Below are positions 9,001 to 14,940 of a DNA stretch of 29,754 nucleotides, one piece after another (position 1 is the first letter of the stretch; every line of letters begins with the position of its first letter). Source of the DNA: Pseudomonadota bacterium (GTDB taxonomy: Bacteria > Pseudomonadota > Gammaproteobacteria > Steroidobacterales > Steroidobacteraceae); NCBI GenBank assembly GCA_003242275.1, contig QGUX01000003.1:1-29754 (forward strand). Reading direction: 5' to 3'. A program made the position numbers and the translations under genes. The notes under the pieces were generated by a model. It saw only the letters and a list, made by a program, of their open reading frames with translations, was not told the origin of the DNA and did not search any database.

Positions 9001-9632
9001 CTGACGCCCAGCATCAGCCAGAGGCCTGCATCATCGTCATCGTCCTGTGCCGCATCCTCCGGGGCGGCGGAGGCAGTGCCCGCGGACGCCGCGCTGGCGG
9101 CGTCCCCCTCCGTTGCGGATGGCGCGGCCATCGCAACCGCCTCGCCCTCGCCGGCCATCGCATCGGCGCTGCCGCCCTCGCCCTTGCCCTCGGCCGCCGC
9201 CTCCGCGGCGGCGGTGAGTTCCTGCACCTCATTGCTGCCCTGCCCGGCTTCAGGCTCCGCGACACGCATGCGGGGAACGCGCGCGCCACCGATCTGGCCC
9301 AGCGCGACGCGCACCTGCCCTGCGGCCAGTTCCGCCTCGGTCAGCAGGTGCTCCAGCAGCACCGTCCCGCCGGACATCAGCGCGATGCGGTCGCCGGCCT
9401 GCAGCGCCGTTGCCGCCGGACGGGCGGCGGAACCGTCGGCCGCGTCGTCGCCGCGGCGCGCGTCGGCATCGCGCTCGCGAGCCATCGCGCCACCGAGCAG
9501 CGCCAGGGACAGGGGCAGCGTGAGGCCGGCGCCCTCGCGGCGCGAGAGCTTCCTCACCAGCCATTGCAGCCTCGACACGCCGGCGGTTTCAAGGTTGGCA
9601 ACGGCGCGCTGTTCGGTTCCACGGATACGCAT
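1..9632 (-). CDS. Giant cadherin-like repeat adhesin, type I secreted (3' end outside window)
   Basis: At least 3210 codons are open on the minus strand from ATG 9630-9632 to the window edge, so the C-terminus is missing. The start has an upstream GAGG at normal spacing. There is no classical Sec signal peptide. Residues 1-200 are a basic, then Ala/Gly/Glu-rich region, followed by an Asp run and a hydrophobic segment at 203-221. A carboxypeptidase-regulatory-like beta domain (DIDGDGQPDG) lies at about 232-275 and a helical region at about 280-500. Twelve consecutive cadherin-like units, marked by VNDAP/VSDAP joints and DVDGDD acidic loops, span about 647-2090. VVxWTS/QRFDADG repeats cover about 2097-2490. 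Two further cadherin-like units alternate with two modules carrying His-rich loops at about 2490-3100. A YVTN-type beta-propeller starts near 3105 (VSPDGRHVYV). The family is LapA/BapA-like surface adhesins that mediate attachment and biofilm. The role is inferred from architecture and from the type I secretion genes just upstream; RTX repeats and the secretion signal would lie beyond base 1. Confidence 0.9.
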   Translation of the reverse strand, partial: MRIRGTEQRAVANLETAGVSRLQWLVRKLSRREGAGLTLPLSLALLGGAMARERDADARRGDDAADGSAARPAATALQAGDRIALMSGGTVLLEHLLTEAELAAGQVRVALGQIGGARVPRMRVAEPEAGQGSNEVQELTAAAEAAAEGKGEGGSADAMAGEGEAVAMAAPSATEGDAASAASAGTASAAPEDAAQDDDDDAGLWLMLGVSAVGIGIFIAQDGNDDEAPEIHTISGQVVKGYVHGAAVYLDIDGDGQPDGEPVYTDEQGRFTFQTNATGASLLAYGGVDTLTNSPFEGLVLRAPAGSTVITPLTTLIDEMMKQEQGLSAGEAQARLAQALGLTLPAGTDLLTFDAVANIDAGGGPIEDQAEAVLNTISAIQSILSGAGAAGDLDAANAAISAIARVALDSGSLDLTDADDVQAVLEAAFADTGVGASEPGDLAALAGAIATVNDTLAENSGLGEEALQATRYAFSAFQDLLTSIGAAAHASEQYERDISFSSDPDHADAVSAINSGNLEEVIGANAGLTISFADRYEGGRYVMALNPELKFFQGAPDTIDTVTVRFDVKNVVVQMEVRGQDGQVVVQTLTPDEDGRYTLAYADLDKVLFQLPPDFNGTLGAEVAVHYVGLGITDTPPKLSIPVKPVNDAPASADAAVQAVEDEVYVFSLEDFPFSDPDDVHYAAGANELDAIRIVSLPQNGTLYLGEDAIEAADLEGDFFVSAADIASGRLRYVPDANGNGEGHASFQFQVRDDGGTAHGGENLSAVHTLTIDVAPVSDAPEATGGAVALDEDGSHAFSAADFGFTDVDGDDLAAVIITSLPGNGRLAYDGEDLTSDDLADGGFSIAAADLSKLVYVPDADFNGTVSFGYKVQDSGPDGANVSEEATLQVNVAAVSDAPVASGDMVEVEEDGEYTFQASDFGFTDVDGDDLAAVIITSLPGNGRLVYDGEDLTSDDLADGGFSIAAADLSKLVFVPDADFNGTVSFGYKVQDSGPDGANVSEEATLQVNVAAVSDAPVAGGGMVEVEEDGEYTFQASDFGFSDVDDDAFEAVIITSLPGNGRLVYDGEDLTSDDLADGGFSIAVEDLSKLVFVPDEDFNGTVSFGYKVQDSGPEGVNISDEATLQVHVADASDAPEATGGEAEVDEDDQYTFAVSDFGFTDVDGDELAAVIITSLPENGRLRYNGKTLKSDDLADGGFSIATGDLSKLVFVPDEDFNGTVSFGYKVQDAGADGANVSATAAEFSITVNPVSDPPQSTLATLSLKEDGELTFSADDFGFSDIDGDEFTAVIITALPDDSELIFNGTALTEEDLAGGGFRIPVDELGNLVLKPRENFHGTIKLSYKVEDSGAEGLNLSGEIKRSIAVHSVSDAPVATGGEVEVDEDGQYTFQAADFGFTDVDGDDLDAVLIMSLPGDGKLRYNGEDLTSSDLGTDGLEIAVEDLANLVFVPDENFSGAASFEYKVKDTGHGIQNVSEVATVQITVNPVSDAPVATAGTAEVDEDGQYAFAAADFGFTDEDDDELAAVIITTLPENGRLVYKGQALTSDDLAGGGYRIGAEDLGDLVFEPAPDFNGTTTFGYKVEDAGADGANVSATAGEFSMTVNAVADAPKATGGALTVDEDGSHAFSAADFGFTDVDGDDLAAVIITSLPESGELSYKGSTLTSDDLADGGLRIAVDDLGDLVFKPAPDFNGSVSFGYKVEDTGPDGTHVSAAAGDFTITVDPVSDAPEATTGEAEIDEDGQYTFEASDFGFTDVDGDELAAVIITSLPENGTLRYNGEDLTSGHLGEGGFQVDADDLPNLVFVPDADFNGTVSFGYKVQDAGAEGANVSTAAGEFSIKVNPVSDAPEATTGEAQVAEDGQYTFSASDFGFTDVDGDELAAVIITSLPDNGTLRFDGEDLTSVHLAEGGFQIDVEDIPNLEFVPDEDFTGTVSFSYKVQDTGADDANVSVTAGEFSITVAPISDAPEAEDSTVKAYEDRNYTFGPEDFRFTDADGDDLDAIIITSLPDVTRGWLFLDGEDLSDRGVGEEGILVTAEQLAQGLLVFQPKGDFNGPVTFEYKVKDAGDTELGGENTSAGSATLTIKVRAVNDTPEVSIREYGDDLSPQFSGNPYQVNTYTQGKQENPSIAALPDGGYVIVWMSKGQEEDGGGSFGIFGQRYDAEGRKVGPEFQINEGEAGDQVAPVVRAAPPSSGAESFVVLWSSLGEDDKSELFMRMYGAHGEEGAVLQIPGSEDVDSAFADAALNGRGQALVVWTADVPGTGYDIHALLIADSAPVPMQISTQAFAQEDPRVVALADGSFVVTWTSVDNQGKRSLFAQRFAADGAPLDEEAVQVNSTALLPTAQVPPAIAALNDGGYVISWFGTDDSGLGVFVQRYDADGCAVGGQVLVSNVTEVDQFSPAVVAIPTGGFLVTWTSWGSVNSSWDVFAQRFGVDGQKLGESVRINDTVLHEQSDPAVAVLEDGSIIVAWQSWGEDGSETGIFARRLEPFAPNFIEHGDPVLIAPTATVSDVELGARNDGEGDWTGASLTIGRKHGGGHHGRSPDEFGFQEGDGYWLNDEGKLIKDGQQIAQFTQHKGQLVVTFGSPDGECPVTTADVNYILQHITYRNTSHDPGESVELHYRLDDGNGWHGEQGMLRGIDHGTLTVQITPINDAPEARHNVVRIAEDEGHTFGPGDFRFRDAEGDELASVIIVSLPDAETQGRLFYDGCEVTQDQINYGFSVTREDLICGRLEFRPNENFNGTVTFQYRIQDDGGTDRGGEDTSDVATMTVKVAAVNDAPELSLSPAPVEHVEGGEAVRIAPDAQLSDVDLDALNGGLGDWSGASITIGRKEEHGHGHGHGHGWGHSGRGRHHGGSEDQFGFDDDADHGLTFCDGQIIKTVGDVSSVIGHYSTKSGRLVITFSSEDGEGSAVPTTEDVNHVLRLVTYSTRSDDPEESVTLEIRVSDGNARWHGEQGKGGEKHATVEVTVNITPVNDAPEVRHNSIRIDEDECYTFKVSDFRFRDAEGDRLEAVHITGLPENGKLYFNGVEVTQEQIDCGFSVTREDLECGRLTFEADKDFHGSISFLYCVQDEGGTDNGGVDTSEEAAFRIKVRSVNDDPELAMSSDDGLGSLDYVGVHQDGKNGVEGLDTARGVAVSPDGRHVYVTGYNDNAVAWFQRDSGTGELTYKGHLQSGPEGEGPRLNQPFEVIVSPDGKYVYVAASGEDAVSV
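3350..7700 (-). repeat. Array of about twelve cadherin-like coding repeats
   Basis: Inside the adhesin gene, units of roughly 110-120 codons follow each other head to tail. Each begins with a joint such as PVSDAPEAT, then an EDGQYTF segment, DFGFTDVDGD, AVIITSLP, NGTLRYNG and DFNGTVSFGYKV. Joints fall near 7685, 7290, 6930, 6575, 6220, 5865, 5510, 5165, 4810, 4440, 4090 and 3735. The units differ in age: the outer ones are diverged, the ones between about 6240 and 7240 are almost identical. Acidic DVDGDD-type loops suggest calcium-stiffened Ig-like folds, as in other tandem-repeat adhesins; calcium binding itself is inferred. Confidence 0.9.
6601..7237 (-). repeat. Near-identical 354-base direct repeat copies
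   Basis: The stretch from 6601 to about 6880 recurs at 6955 to about 7235 with an offset of exactly 354 bases (118 codons). By eye only about three base differences occur over some 280 bases, for example gaacacc versus gtacacc. A third copy starting near 6247 is close but more diverged. Such identity in a codon-degenerate region means recent duplication or gene conversion rather than selection on protein alone. Confidence 0.9.
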
Positions 9633-9999
9633 GATTGGCCTCGGATGTTCTGGTCGTTCGTTGTCGATGGCCCCTTGCCATCGGTTCCTGTGGTGCATGA
9701 ATGATGACCATCCACGGCCTGCTGCCGGATGCAGATGAATCCAGATTGAACGCTTCTGGACTGCGAGATCAGACGTTCACACCAGGCCGGAGCCGATGGC
9801 TTACCGGTGCCGCGGAGTCGCGGCTGCGCCTGCAGTTGCGCTGCGTCGTCGACGCAGCAGGCGTGCGGGCAGGGAACCATCATCCCGGGCGCCCCGCCCG
9901 CCGACGGCCTCGTCCCCGGTGAGGCGAGGACGGACCGGCGGCGGGCAGGTGCCGGTCTTGCAGGTACGTGCACGGCCGCGACGTCGCGGCGGCACGGTG
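9633..9999 (-). promoter_or_regulatory. 367-base leader between the hlyD-like gene and the adhesin gene
   Basis: No convincing gene lies here. The gap separates two same-strand genes and is far longer than the other junctions of the locus, so it may hold the adhesin's own promoter and a long 5' leader. Visible structure includes a perfect 8-bp stem with a 3-base loop at 9840-9858, a 19-base dyad CCAGA-N9-TCTGG at 9741-9759, and a 14-base palindrome CCGCGACGTCGCGG near 9977-9990, just after the hlyD-like stop. None is followed by a T-run, so none is a clear intrinsic terminator. No consensus promoter could be picked with confidence. Confidence 0.4.
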
Positions 10000-11454
10000 T
10001 CAGTGGCTCGTTTCGCGAAGCGCCTTGCTGGCCACCTTGGTGACGGGCCTGACGAGGTAGTCCATGACGGTGCGGCGGCCGGTGATGATGTCCACCTCGG
10101 CCTTCATGCCCGGCAGGATGGTGAGCTCGCGGCCGTCCTTCTTCAGCTGCGCGCTGCCGGTCTTCACCGTGATCACGTAGACGTCCGCGCTGCCGCCCAT
10201 CGCATCCGGCCGGCCCTGGGTCTCGGGATTGGGAATCGCGTCGGCGCTGACCTTGAGGATGGTGCCCTCGAGGCTGCCGTAGCGCGTGGCGTCGTAGGCG
10301 GTCACCTTGACCAGCGCCTTCTGCCCTTCGTGGACGAAGGCGATGTCCGACGGTTTCACATAAGCCTCGACGATCAGGGAGTCCTCCACCGGCACCACCT
10401 CCACCAGGGTTTCGCCCGGCTGGGCCACTGCGCCGACGGTCTTGACGTTGAGGCGATTGACGATGCCGGCCACCGGCGCGACCAGCGTGGCACGCTCCAC
10501 GCGGTCCTTCAGTCCGTCGAGCTGCGCGGTGAGTTCGGCCACGCGGCTGCGCGCCTGGGCCAGCTCGGCCAGCGCCGAGCTGCGGAAGGCCATGACGGTG
10601 GTGTCGACCCGCTCGCGCACTTCCTGCAGCGCGGCGGTCAGCCGCGCGATCTCCGAGCGCGTCACCGCCAGCTTGTTCTCCAGTTCGTTGACGCGGGTGT
10701 TCTCGCCGATGAGGCTCAGTTCGGCCTCGAGCCCGCGGCTCACCAGCCGCTGGATGACGTCACGGCTCTCCCGCGCGAGCGTGAGGGCCCGCTGCGTGCC
10801 GTCCAGGTTCGCCTCGGCCGCGGCCAGCTCCTGCTGCTTCTGCGCGAGCTGCTCGCGCAGCGTGCCGAGCTGCGTGCGCAGCTCGTTCTGCCGCCCGATG
10901 TACAGGCTCGTCTCGGCCGCCACCTGCGCCGGCGCGTCCCGCATCAGTTCCTGGGGGAACTCCAGCTTGAGGTCGTTGGCCTCGGCCGTCAGCCGCGCCA
11001 CCTGCGCCGCGGTGGCATGGAACTGGTGCAGCACCTGCTCGTACTGGCTGCGATGCAGGGTCGGATCAAGCTCCATCAGCGGCGCGCCGGCCTCGACCCG
11101 CTCGCCCTCGGAGACCAGGATCCGGCGCACGATGCCGCCTTCCAGGCTCTGCACGACCTGCAGCTGGCGCGTGGGAATCACCTTGCCCTGGCTGCGCGTG
11201 ACCTCCTCGAGCTCCGCGATCGACGCCCAGGAGATGCTCACGGCCAGCAGCAGCGTGATCGAGAACAGCAGGATGCTCGAGGCATTGCTGCTGCGCCCGG
11301 AGAGGCCGACGACGAACCGCTGCACGGCCCTGGCGGCGCGCGCAACGAAGCCGCCGCTGCCGGCGCCCGGCCCCGGGACGGCGCCCGGGATCGCGCCTGG
11401 GCCCGCGCCAGCCTCAGCGGTTGCGGGCGACATTGAGGATCGACTTGGGTCCAT
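10000..11454 (-). CDS. HlyD-family type I secretion periplasmic adaptor
   Basis: This 484-residue protein is the membrane-fusion subunit that joins the inner-membrane ABC transporter to the TolC-like channel. A Pro/Gly/Ala-rich cytosolic tail is followed by one membrane segment at about residues 58-79. Then come a lipoyl-like half-site (SLEGGIVRRILVSEGE), a long coiled-coil hairpin rich in Arg, Glu, Leu and Gln, the second lipoyl half (APVAGIVNRLNV), and the C-terminal beta-barrel with LPGMKAEVDI, all in the usual HlyD/LapC order and length. I chose ATG 11452-11454 because AAGGTG lies seven bases upstream; a TTG at 11458-11460 and an ATG at 11431-11433 have poorer sites. Its start overlaps the end of the ABC gene by 41 bases, which suggests coupled translation. 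Confidence 0.93.
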   Translation of the reverse strand: MDPSRSSMSPATAEAGAGPGAIPGAVPGPGAGSGGFVARAARAVQRFVVGLSGRSSNASSILLFSITLLLAVSISWASIAELEEVTRSQGKVIPTRQLQVVQSLEGGIVRRILVSEGERVEAGAPLMELDPTLHRSQYEQVLHQFHATAAQVARLTAEANDLKLEFPQELMRDAPAQVAAETSLYIGRQNELRTQLGTLREQLAQKQQELAAAEANLDGTQRALTLARESRDVIQRLVSRGLEAELSLIGENTRVNELENKLAVTRSEIARLTAALQEVRERVDTTVMAFRSSALAELAQARSRVAELTAQLDGLKDRVERATLVAPVAGIVNRLNVKTVGAVAQPGETLVEVVPVEDSLIVEAYVKPSDIAFVHEGQKALVKVTAYDATRYGSLEGTILKVSADAIPNPETQGRPDAMGGSADVYVITVKTGSAQLKKDGRELTILPGMKAEVDIITGRRTVMDYLVRPVTKVASKALRETSH

Positions 11455-13570
11455 CTGCAATCACCTTGCCCTTGTCCATGACGATGACCCGATCGACCAG
11501 ATCGAGCACCGAACTCCTGTGCGTGACCACGATGAGCGTCTTTCCGGGCGTGGCCTCGCGCAGGCGCGCGATCAGCTCGGCCTCGGTGCCCGTGTCCATC
11601 ATGCTGGTCGGCTCGTCGAACACCAGGATCGACGGGTCGCGCGCCAGCGCCCGCGCGATGCAGATCGACTGGCGCTGTCCGCCGGAGAGCCCCTCGCCGC
11701 GCTCGGTGAGGTTGAGGTCGTAACCGGAGGGATGCGTGCCGATGAAGTCGTGCACGCCGGCGATGCGCGCGGCGCGCAGCACGTCGGCATCGGTCACGCC
11801 GTGGGCGTCGATGGCGATGTTCTCGCGCACCGTGCCGGAAAACAGCCAGTTGTCCTGCAGGACCGAACCCATGCCGGCGCGCACGTCCAGCGGGTCGATC
11901 TGCCTGAGGTCGGTGTCATCGATGAGGATGGCACCCTGGGCCGGCTCGTGCAGCCCCAGGACCAGCCGCAGCACCGTGCTCTTGCCCGAGCCGATGCGGC
12001 CGACGATGGCCACGCGCTCGCCGGGTTCGATCCTGAATGACACGCCGTCGAGCGCCTTGCCCGACTGGCCCGGATAGGCGAAGGAGACGTCGCGGAACTC
12101 GATGCGGCCGGCGAGCTTCGGGCGGCTCAGGTAGCGGCGGCTCTGCTCGCGGTCCAGCGGCGACTGCATCACCGCATCCAGCGCCTTGAAGGCGCTGACG
12201 GCCTGGTGGATGCGCGTCAGCAGGCCCGCGATCTGCCCCAGCGGCGCCAGCGCGCGGCCCGACAGCATGACGCAGGCGATGATGGCGCCCATCGACACCT
12301 CGCCGCGGCTGGCCAGCACGGCGCCGTACACGACGATGCCCACGTTGGCGGCCTGCTGCGCGAACATGGTGCCGTGCAGGGCCAGCTGCGAGGTCAGGCG
12401 GCTCTGGGTGGAGGCCTGCGTGTGGTGCACCACGCTCTGGCGCCAGCGGCGGCGCATCATGCGCGCCGCGCCGCTGGCCTTGACCAGCTCGAGCGCGCCG
12501 ATGGTCTCGACCAGCACGCCCTGCTTGTTGCGGCCCTCGCTGAAGGCGGTGGCGCTGGCCTCCTTCAGCACCGGTCGCACGAACAGGCCCAGGGCCAGCA
12601 CCACCGGCACGGCGATGGCCGGCACGATGGCCAGCGGCCCGCCGACGAAGGAGATCACCACCAGGAAGAACAGCACGAACGGCAGGTCGACCACCGCCGC
12701 CAGCGTGGCGCTGGTCAGCACCTCGCGCAGCGACTCCATCTCGCGCATCACGCCGGCCAGGGAGCCCACCGAGTCCTTGCGCGCCGCGAGGCGCATGCCG
12801 AGGATCTGGTCGAACAGCCGCTCGCCGATGCGCACATCCACCCTCGCGCCGGCGCCGTCGATGAACGAGCTGCGCAGGGTCTTCACGGTGAAGTCGAAGG
12901 CAATGGCGATCGACACGCCCACCGCCAGCGCGATCAGCGAGGCGGTGGAGTTGGTGGGAAGCACCCGGTCGTACACCACCATCGAGAAGAACGAGATCGC
13001 CAGTCCCAGCACGTTGATCACCAGCGCCGCCACGGCCACCTGTGCGTAGGACCACCAGTTCTCCCGGATGGGTTCGATGAGCCAGGCGTAGCGCTGGCGC
13101 CAGCCGGGCTCCCGCGCGTCGGCCGGCGGCGCCACGCGCAGCACCCAGGCGGTGCCCGGCAGGGCGGCCAGCGCCTCGCGTCCCATGGGTCGCAACTGCA
13201 GCGGCCCCGGCGCGGATTGCGCGTCCACATGGGCGGCCATCACGGTGGCGGAATCGACGACCTCGGTGATCACGCCCGCCGAGCCGTCTGCCGCGACCAC
13301 GATGAGCGGCAGCCCCAGGGTGTCGAGGTCGGCGCGTGCCAGCGCGGTCGGGGTGGCCGCCACACCGAGGTGTGCGAACACCGAGGGCAGGTGGTCGGGC
13401 CCGACCTGCGCGGCATCGTCGGGCAGCGCGGCGCGGATCACCGCCAGCGACGAGGGCCTGCCGAGCTGCTCGCAGGCGTGCATCAGCACGCGTTCCAGCG
13501 CATTGGCGGGAGCCACTGCGGGTTGCGGACGGGTCTCGGCCGCGGGACTCACGAAGGGGACCACGCTCAT
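11414..13570 (-). CDS. Type I secretion ABC transporter, LapB/HlyB type
   Basis: This 718-residue half-transporter energises export of the adhesin across the inner membrane. Residues about 25-130 form a C39-like peptidase-related domain (CEQLGRPSS... AHLGVA) without the catalytic DCG Cys motif, as in HlyB and LapB, which bind unfolded substrate rather than cut a leader. A six-helix ABC membrane domain follows (about 170-450). The ATPase domain shows Walker A GRIGSGKST at 524-532, the signature LSGGQRQ at 628-634, Walker B ILVFDE with D652/E653, and the switch histidine H684 in VVTHR. ATG 13568-13570 overlaps the TolC-like stop codon as ATGA, a translational-coupling junction. The frame stays open upstream to 14080, but that part lies inside the TolC-like gene and is not coding. 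Confidence 0.94.
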   Translation of the reverse strand: MSVVPFVSPAAETRPQPAVAPANALERVLMHACEQLGRPSSLAVIRAALPDDAAQVGPDHLPSVFAHLGVAATPTALARADLDTLGLPLIVVAADGSAGVITEVVDSATVMAAHVDAQSAPGPLQLRPMGREALAALPGTAWVLRVAPPADAREPGWRQRYAWLIEPIRENWWSYAQVAVAALVINVLGLAISFFSMVVYDRVLPTNSTASLIALAVGVSIAIAFDFTVKTLRSSFIDGAGARVDVRIGERLFDQILGMRLAARKDSVGSLAGVMREMESLREVLTSATLAAVVDLPFVLFFLVVISFVGGPLAIVPAIAVPVVLALGLFVRPVLKEASATAFSEGRNKQGVLVETIGALELVKASGAARMMRRRWRQSVVHHTQASTQSRLTSQLALHGTMFAQQAANVGIVVYGAVLASRGEVSMGAIIACVMLSGRALAPLGQIAGLLTRIHQAVSAFKALDAVMQSPLDREQSRRYLSRPKLAGRIEFRDVSFAYPGQSGKALDGVSFRIEPGERVAIVGRIGSGKSTVLRLVLGLHEPAQGAILIDDTDLRQIDPLDVRAGMGSVLQDNWLFSGTVRENIAIDAHGVTDADVLRAARIAGVHDFIGTHPSGYDLNLTERGEGLSGGQRQSICIARALARDPSILVFDEPTSMMDTGTEAELIARLREATPGKTLIVVTHRSSVLDLVDRVIVMDKGKVIADGPKSILNVARNR

Positions 13571-14934
13571 GGCAACTCGCTTTCCGGTCCGTCGGCGGAA
13601 CCGGTGTCCAGTCCGAAGTAGGCAGCCAGGCCGCCGGTGAGGGCGGCCACCGCGAAGCGTTGCACGCGCAGGTCGAACTGCACGTCGAGGAACTGCATGG
13701 CGGAGGAGAAGTAGTCCCGCTGCGCGACGATCAGGTCGTTGAGCGAGCGGCGCCCGGCCAGGAACAGCTCCTCGTAGTCGTCGATGGCCTGCCGGTCGCG
13801 CTGCATGCGCTCGGCCATGGCCTCGCTCTGGCGCTCGCGCGCCTCGACTGCCGCGTACGCCTGCTTCAACCCGCGGTCCAGCGCCAGCTCGGCGCGCTCC
13901 AGCGCATGCTGCGCGGCGCGCCGGCGACCGCTGGCCTGCCGCGTCCGGCCCAGCATGGCGCCGCCGTTGAAGACGTCGTAGGCGACCCGCACGCCGAGAT
14001 AGGTATCGCGGTTGTCGAAGCCGTTGTCGCCGAAGGCATCCGGTGCCGTGCCCGTGAACTCCAGTGACAGCCGCGGCCACGTCATGGCGGCGCGTTCGGC
14101 CCGCAGCTCGGCACTGGTGGCGAGCAGTTCACTGCGCAGGGAATCAAGCTCCGGGTTCGCCTTCCTCGCCATCGCGATGGCTTCCTCCACCCGCGGCGGA
14201 CGCGCGGGCCAGCTATCCGGCACCACGAGGTTGCCGGGAGGGTGGCCGAAGAATTCCTCGAACGCGGCCTCGGCGTCCTCGAGGTTGCGGCGCGCGTCCT
14301 CGAGCTGGCTCCCGGCCTCCAGCACGCGGCTGTCGAGGCGCGACTGCTCGCTGCGGGGATCGCGTCCCTCGGCGGCACGGGCCACCACCTTGTCGCGCAC
14401 GGCGCTGATCTTGGCGAGGTTGTCGGTGGCGATGCTCACCGCCTCGCGCTGCCGGAGCACGGTGAACCAGATCTGCACGCCGCGCAGCGCGAGGTTGTTG
14501 GCCACGGCGTCCATGCCCTGGGTCGCGGAGTTGATGCGCTCGCGCGCCGCCTTGTAGCGTCCCCACGCTGCGCCGCCGTCGTAGATGAGCTGCGAGACCG
14601 CCACCTGCGGATTGATCTCGCCGGAACGGCGGCTGCCCGGGATGTCCTGGCCGGCGCGGACGCTGCGGTCCTCGCCGGAATCCACCAGCAGCTGCACGCG
14701 GGGCAGGAAATCAGACCGTGCCGTGGTGAGCCCGCCGCGCGCCTGCTGCACGGAGGCCTGCTGCGCGCCGTAATCGGGCTGGCGTCGCACGGCCTCGGCA
14801 ATACGCTGCACGAAGGCCTGGTCGGCGGGCGTGCCGGGCAGCGCCTGGGCCCGCACGGGACCGGCCAGTGCCGCCAGCAACGTCGCCAGCAGCGCCGGCC
14901 GCCAGGTCCTGGTTGTGCGCGCGCGCCCTTGCAT
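13567..14934 (-). CDS. TolC-family outer-membrane channel of the type I secretion system
   Basis: This 455-residue protein is the outer-membrane and periplasmic tunnel of the exporter (LapE/TolC family). It has a Sec signal peptide: basic residues up to R12, a hydrophobic core (LLATLLAALAG) and a VRA cleavage site after about residue 29. The mature part shows the family's long amphipathic helices, with two outer-membrane-efflux repeats. Each repeat contains a TARSDFLPRV or ERAAMTWPRL type strand and a long Ala/Arg/Glu-rich helix. Typical YDGGAAWGRY and YDVFNGGAMLGRT motifs mark equivalent positions in the two repeats. Start ATG 14932-14934 is six bases after the upstream stop codon and lacks a strong ribosome site, so coupling to the upstream gene is likely. 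Confidence 0.92.
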   Translation of the reverse strand: MQGRARTTRTWRPALLATLLAALAGPVRAQALPGTPADQAFVQRIAEAVRRQPDYGAQQASVQQARGGLTTARSDFLPRVQLLVDSGEDRSVRAGQDIPGSRRSGEINPQVAVSQLIYDGGAAWGRYKAARERINSATQGMDAVANNLALRGVQIWFTVLRQREAVSIATDNLAKISAVRDKVVARAAEGRDPRSEQSRLDSRVLEAGSQLEDARRNLEDAEAAFEEFFGHPPGNLVVPDSWPARPPRVEEAIAMARKANPELDSLRSELLATSAELRAERAAMTWPRLSLEFTGTAPDAFGDNGFDNRDTYLGVRVAYDVFNGGAMLGRTRQASGRRRAAQHALERAELALDRGLKQAYAAVEARERQSEAMAERMQRDRQAIDDYEELFLAGRRSLNDLIVAQRDYFSSAMQFLDVQFDLRVQRFAVAALTGGLAAYFGLDTGSADGPESELP

Positions 14935-14940
14935 ACCCGA

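Noticed and set aside
120..9704. Very long plus-strand open frames (120-2054, 2145-7811, 8115-9704)
   Set aside because: They lie codon-on-codon opposite the adhesin gene. GC-rich minus-strand codons rarely give stops there. Their translations are His/Arg/Val/Ala-rich repeats with no domain sense, while the minus strand gives clear adhesin modules.
9760..9860. c-di-GMP (GEMM) riboswitch in the adhesin leader
   Set aside because: Paired G/C stretches exist but I could not lay out the conserved GEMM core, so the call is not supported without a covariance search.
12206..13621. Plus-strand frame opposite the ABC transporter
   Set aside because: Its product is His/Arg/Gln-rich and domain-free, and the opposite strand encodes an unmistakable ABC transporter with all motifs.
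13571..14080. N-terminal extension of the ABC transporter frame
   Set aside because: It overlaps the TolC-like coding sequence and reads as low-complexity Arg/Ala/Gly. The ATGA junction at 13567-13570 gives a normal start and the family's usual length.
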